From NCBI GenBank assembly GCA_964475955.1, contig CAYYZY010000109.1:1-26278 (forward strand): DNA of 26,278 bases. The letters run 5' to 3'. This DNA is from DATKZH01 sp964475955 (GTDB taxonomy: Bacteria; Planctomycetota; Planctomycetia; Pirellulales; Thermoguttaceae). Positions 24,925-26,278 of the stretch are shown here, in pieces (within the stretch, counting starts at the first letter, position 1; the number at the start of each line of letters is the position of its first letter). The position numbers and the translations under genes are program-made. The notes under the pieces are model-generated. The model had not been told where the DNA came from. It did not search any database and worked only from the letters and a program-made list of their open reading frames with translations.

Positions 24925-24959
24925 GGCCGTAGGGTTGTCGCGGCGTGAGCCCTACGCGC
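24925..24959. promoter_or_regulatory. Hairpin in the leader of the oxidoreductase gene
   Basis: CGTAGGG (24928-24934) pairs with CCCTACG (24950-24956); flanking GGC and GCC extend the stem after a bulge. It ends about 30 bases before the start codon. It may be a repeat or affect translation; no riboswitch class is recognised. Confidence 0.4.
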
Positions 24960-24989
24960 CCGTCTCGCGGAAGAAAAGGAGCTTTTCGG

Positions 24990-26180
24990 ATGACGAAGAA
25001 GACCGTTCGCACAGGCATCGTGGGTTCCGGCTTCTCGGCCAGCTTCCATTTCGAGGCGATTCGGAAGATCTACGGGTCGAACGTCGAGGTGGTCGGCGTG
25101 CACAGCCTCGACTGGGAGGGCGGCAAGGCGTACGCCGAGAAGCGGGGTATCCGCTTCTTCGACGCGCTGGAGCCGCTCGTGGACGAGGTCGACGCGGTCC
25201 ACGTCTGCGTGCCGCCGGTCGCCCACGTGCCGGTCTCGATCGCGGCCCTAAAGCGCGACAAGTTCGTCATCTGCGAAAAGCCGCTGACCGGCTACTTCGG
25301 CGACGGCTCGCCCGACTTCCACTGGGACCGCGCCGACAAGCAGGTGGCCCTCGACGAGGCGTTGGGCAACGTCGAGCGCGTGATGGAGGCCCAGCGCGCC
25401 AGCAAGGGGCGGCTGCTCTACGCCGAGAATTGGGTCTACGCACCGTCGATTCAGAAAGAGCGGGAAATCCTGGAGAAGACGGGCGGGCAGATCCTCTGGA
25501 TCCACGGCGAGGAGGCCCACAGCGGCTCGCACTCGGTCGACTACGCCTACTCGGCCCGGTGTGGCGGCGGCGTGCTGATCGGCAAGGGCTGCCACCCGCT
25601 TTCCGCCGCGTTGTACCTGAAGCGCGTCGAGGGCCGGGCACGCGAAAGGAAGCCCATCCGCCCCAAGAGCGTTTCGGCCCGGGCCCACGCGATCACGCGC
25701 CTGCCCGACTTCCGCGATGAGGGCCACATCCGCTGCGATTACTACGACATCGACGACTTCGCCGTGATCCACGTCGAGTTCGAGGACGGCACGGTCGCCA
25801 CCCTGCTGACCTCGGACATCGTGCTGGGCGGCATCCACAACTGGCTGGAGGTCTGCGCCAACAACCATCGCACGATCTGCAACATCAATCCCAACACGGC
25901 GATGGAGACCTACAACCCCAAGGAAGAGAACTTCCAGGACGTCTACACGGTCGAGAAGATCGGCACCAAGCAGGGATGGACTTGCACGTCGCCCGACGAG
26001 GACTGGCTCACCGGCTACCCCCAGGAAATGGAAGCGTTCTATCGCACGATCGCCTACGGCGAAGCCCCGGAGAGCGACCTCGAACTGGCCGCCGATTCCA
26101 TCTCCACGATCTACAGCGCCTACCTCTCGGCCGACCGTTCGGGCGCGGCCGTCGAAGTCCGCACGTTCGCCTCGGCCTGA
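24990..26180 (+). CDS. Gfo/Idh/MocA family oxidoreductase
   Basis: A 396-aa NAD(P)-dependent dehydrogenase-like protein. ATG 24990 follows AAAGGAG at eight bases. The N-terminal Rossmann fold shows TGIVGSGFSASFHFEAI (8-24; G-x-G-x-x-A type) and, after the fourth strand, VHVCVPPVAH and FVICEKPLTG (Lys in the EKP motif, catalytic in the family). The C-terminal half forms the open beta sheet for sugar binding, with CGGGVLIGKGCHPLSAALYL supplying the conserved helix with Asp/His positions (here Gly-Lys-Gly-Cys-His). The family oxidises or isomerises sugars and inositols; the substrate cannot be deduced. Cytoplasmic: no signal peptide. It is a single gene here, with no sugar kinase or transporter beside it. 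Confidence 0.92.
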   Translation: MTKKTVRTGIVGSGFSASFHFEAIRKIYGSNVEVVGVHSLDWEGGKAYAEKRGIRFFDALEPLVDEVDAVHVCVPPVAHVPVSIAALKRDKFVICEKPLTGYFGDGSPDFHWDRADKQVALDEALGNVERVMEAQRASKGRLLYAENWVYAPSIQKEREILEKTGGQILWIHGEEAHSGSHSVDYAYSARCGGGVLIGKGCHPLSAALYLKRVEGRARERKPIRPKSVSARAHAITRLPDFRDEGHIRCDYYDIDDFAVIHVEFEDGTVATLLTSDIVLGGIHNWLEVCANNHRTICNINPNTAMETYNPKEENFQDVYTVEKIGTKQGWTCTSPDEDWLTGYPQEMEAFYRTIAYGEAPESDLELAADSISTIYSAYLSADRSGAAVEVRTFASA

Positions 26181-26278
26181 GGCGGCCCCTTTTTGGACTG
26201 CGGCGACTCGCCCCGGGTGGCAGCGACGAATTTGCGCAACGTGCCTTGCCACTCCGCCAGACGAATCCGCAAATTCGT
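26120..26278 (-). CDS. Possible 3' end of a gene entering from the right edge
   Basis: An open minus-strand frame runs from the edge to TAG 26120-26122, 52 codons. It reads LRIRLAEWQGTLRKFVAATR with good third-position GC, then a basic, disordered-looking tail that overlaps the 3' end of the oxidoreductase gene by about 60 bases. The helix with AEWQ resembles the end of some Planctomycetes sulfatases, but the piece is too short to assign. The 11-bp inverted repeat at 26226 and 26268 lies within it. Confidence 0.3.
   Translation of the reverse strand, partial: TNLRIRLAEWQGTLRKFVAATRGESPQSKKGPPQAEANVRTSTAAPERSAER

Larger units (their letters stand above)
24122..24989. other. Gene-poor stretch with repeat fragments
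   Basis: Nearly 870 bases with no recognisable full gene. It includes the subtilase promoter region, one possible small frame (24296-24424), a diverged copy of the dispersed repeat core (24864-24885) and a hairpin before the oxidoreductase gene (24925-24959). Longer frames on either strand show no domain and are treated as chance. Confidence 0.5.

Overview
The window is a GC-rich scaffold segment that looks like a member of the Planctomycetes, probably Pirellulales-like. The supporting traits are a secreted subtilase with an N-terminal LEPR-xLL motif, a membrane Ser/Thr kinase beside an FHA protein and an ECF sigma factor with a Cys/His partner, LamG/DUF1080-type secreted proteins, weak or absent Shine-Dalgarno sites on several genes, and dispersed hairpin repeats built on an ACCAACCCGAAGCGC core. 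Two runs of exactly 100 N (13603-13702 and 21583-21682) are scaffold gaps. Both lie in repeated sequence, so this is probably a metagenome or draft assembly. No taxonomic search was possible.

Left part (1-4.3 kb): a minus-strand operon (ribbon-helix-helix regulator, 47-aa protein, trypsin-like lipoprotein with a C-terminal membrane segment) has two palindromes upstream that look like its operator. Divergent from it is a tightly overlapping pair, an SMC/OLD-like AAA ATPase plus a TOPRIM-like protein. This is the best candidate in the window for an undescribed defence-type system. A hairpin repeat element closes the region. The first 134 bases may hold the start of another minus-strand gene.

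Centre-left (4.3-12.8 kb): a minus-strand CinA-C/NMNAT fusion suggests two consecutive NAD-salvage steps in one chain. After it, all on the plus strand, comes a signalling island: membrane coiled-coil protein, FHA protein, membrane Ser/Thr kinase, membrane protein with a transthyretin-like fold, ECF sigma factor and a probable anti-sigma protein. Short 14-bp repeat arrays sit between the last two.

Centre (12.6-17.8 kb): galactokinase is cut off after about 225 residues at a hairpin repeat. Next are a 30-bp repeat array containing an assembly gap, an HTH regulator with a clear terminator, a small family 2 glycosyltransferase, and the histidine genes hisI and hisG (long form).

Right part (17.8-26.3 kb): two secreted proteins, a third secreted-protein gene interrupted by an in-frame amber codon, a large modular subtilase on the minus strand whose repeat domain contains the second gap, an 870-bp gene-poor stretch, and a Gfo/Idh/MocA oxidoreductase. 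A further minus-strand reading frame enters from the right edge. About a fifth of the window is non-coding and rich in hairpin repeats.
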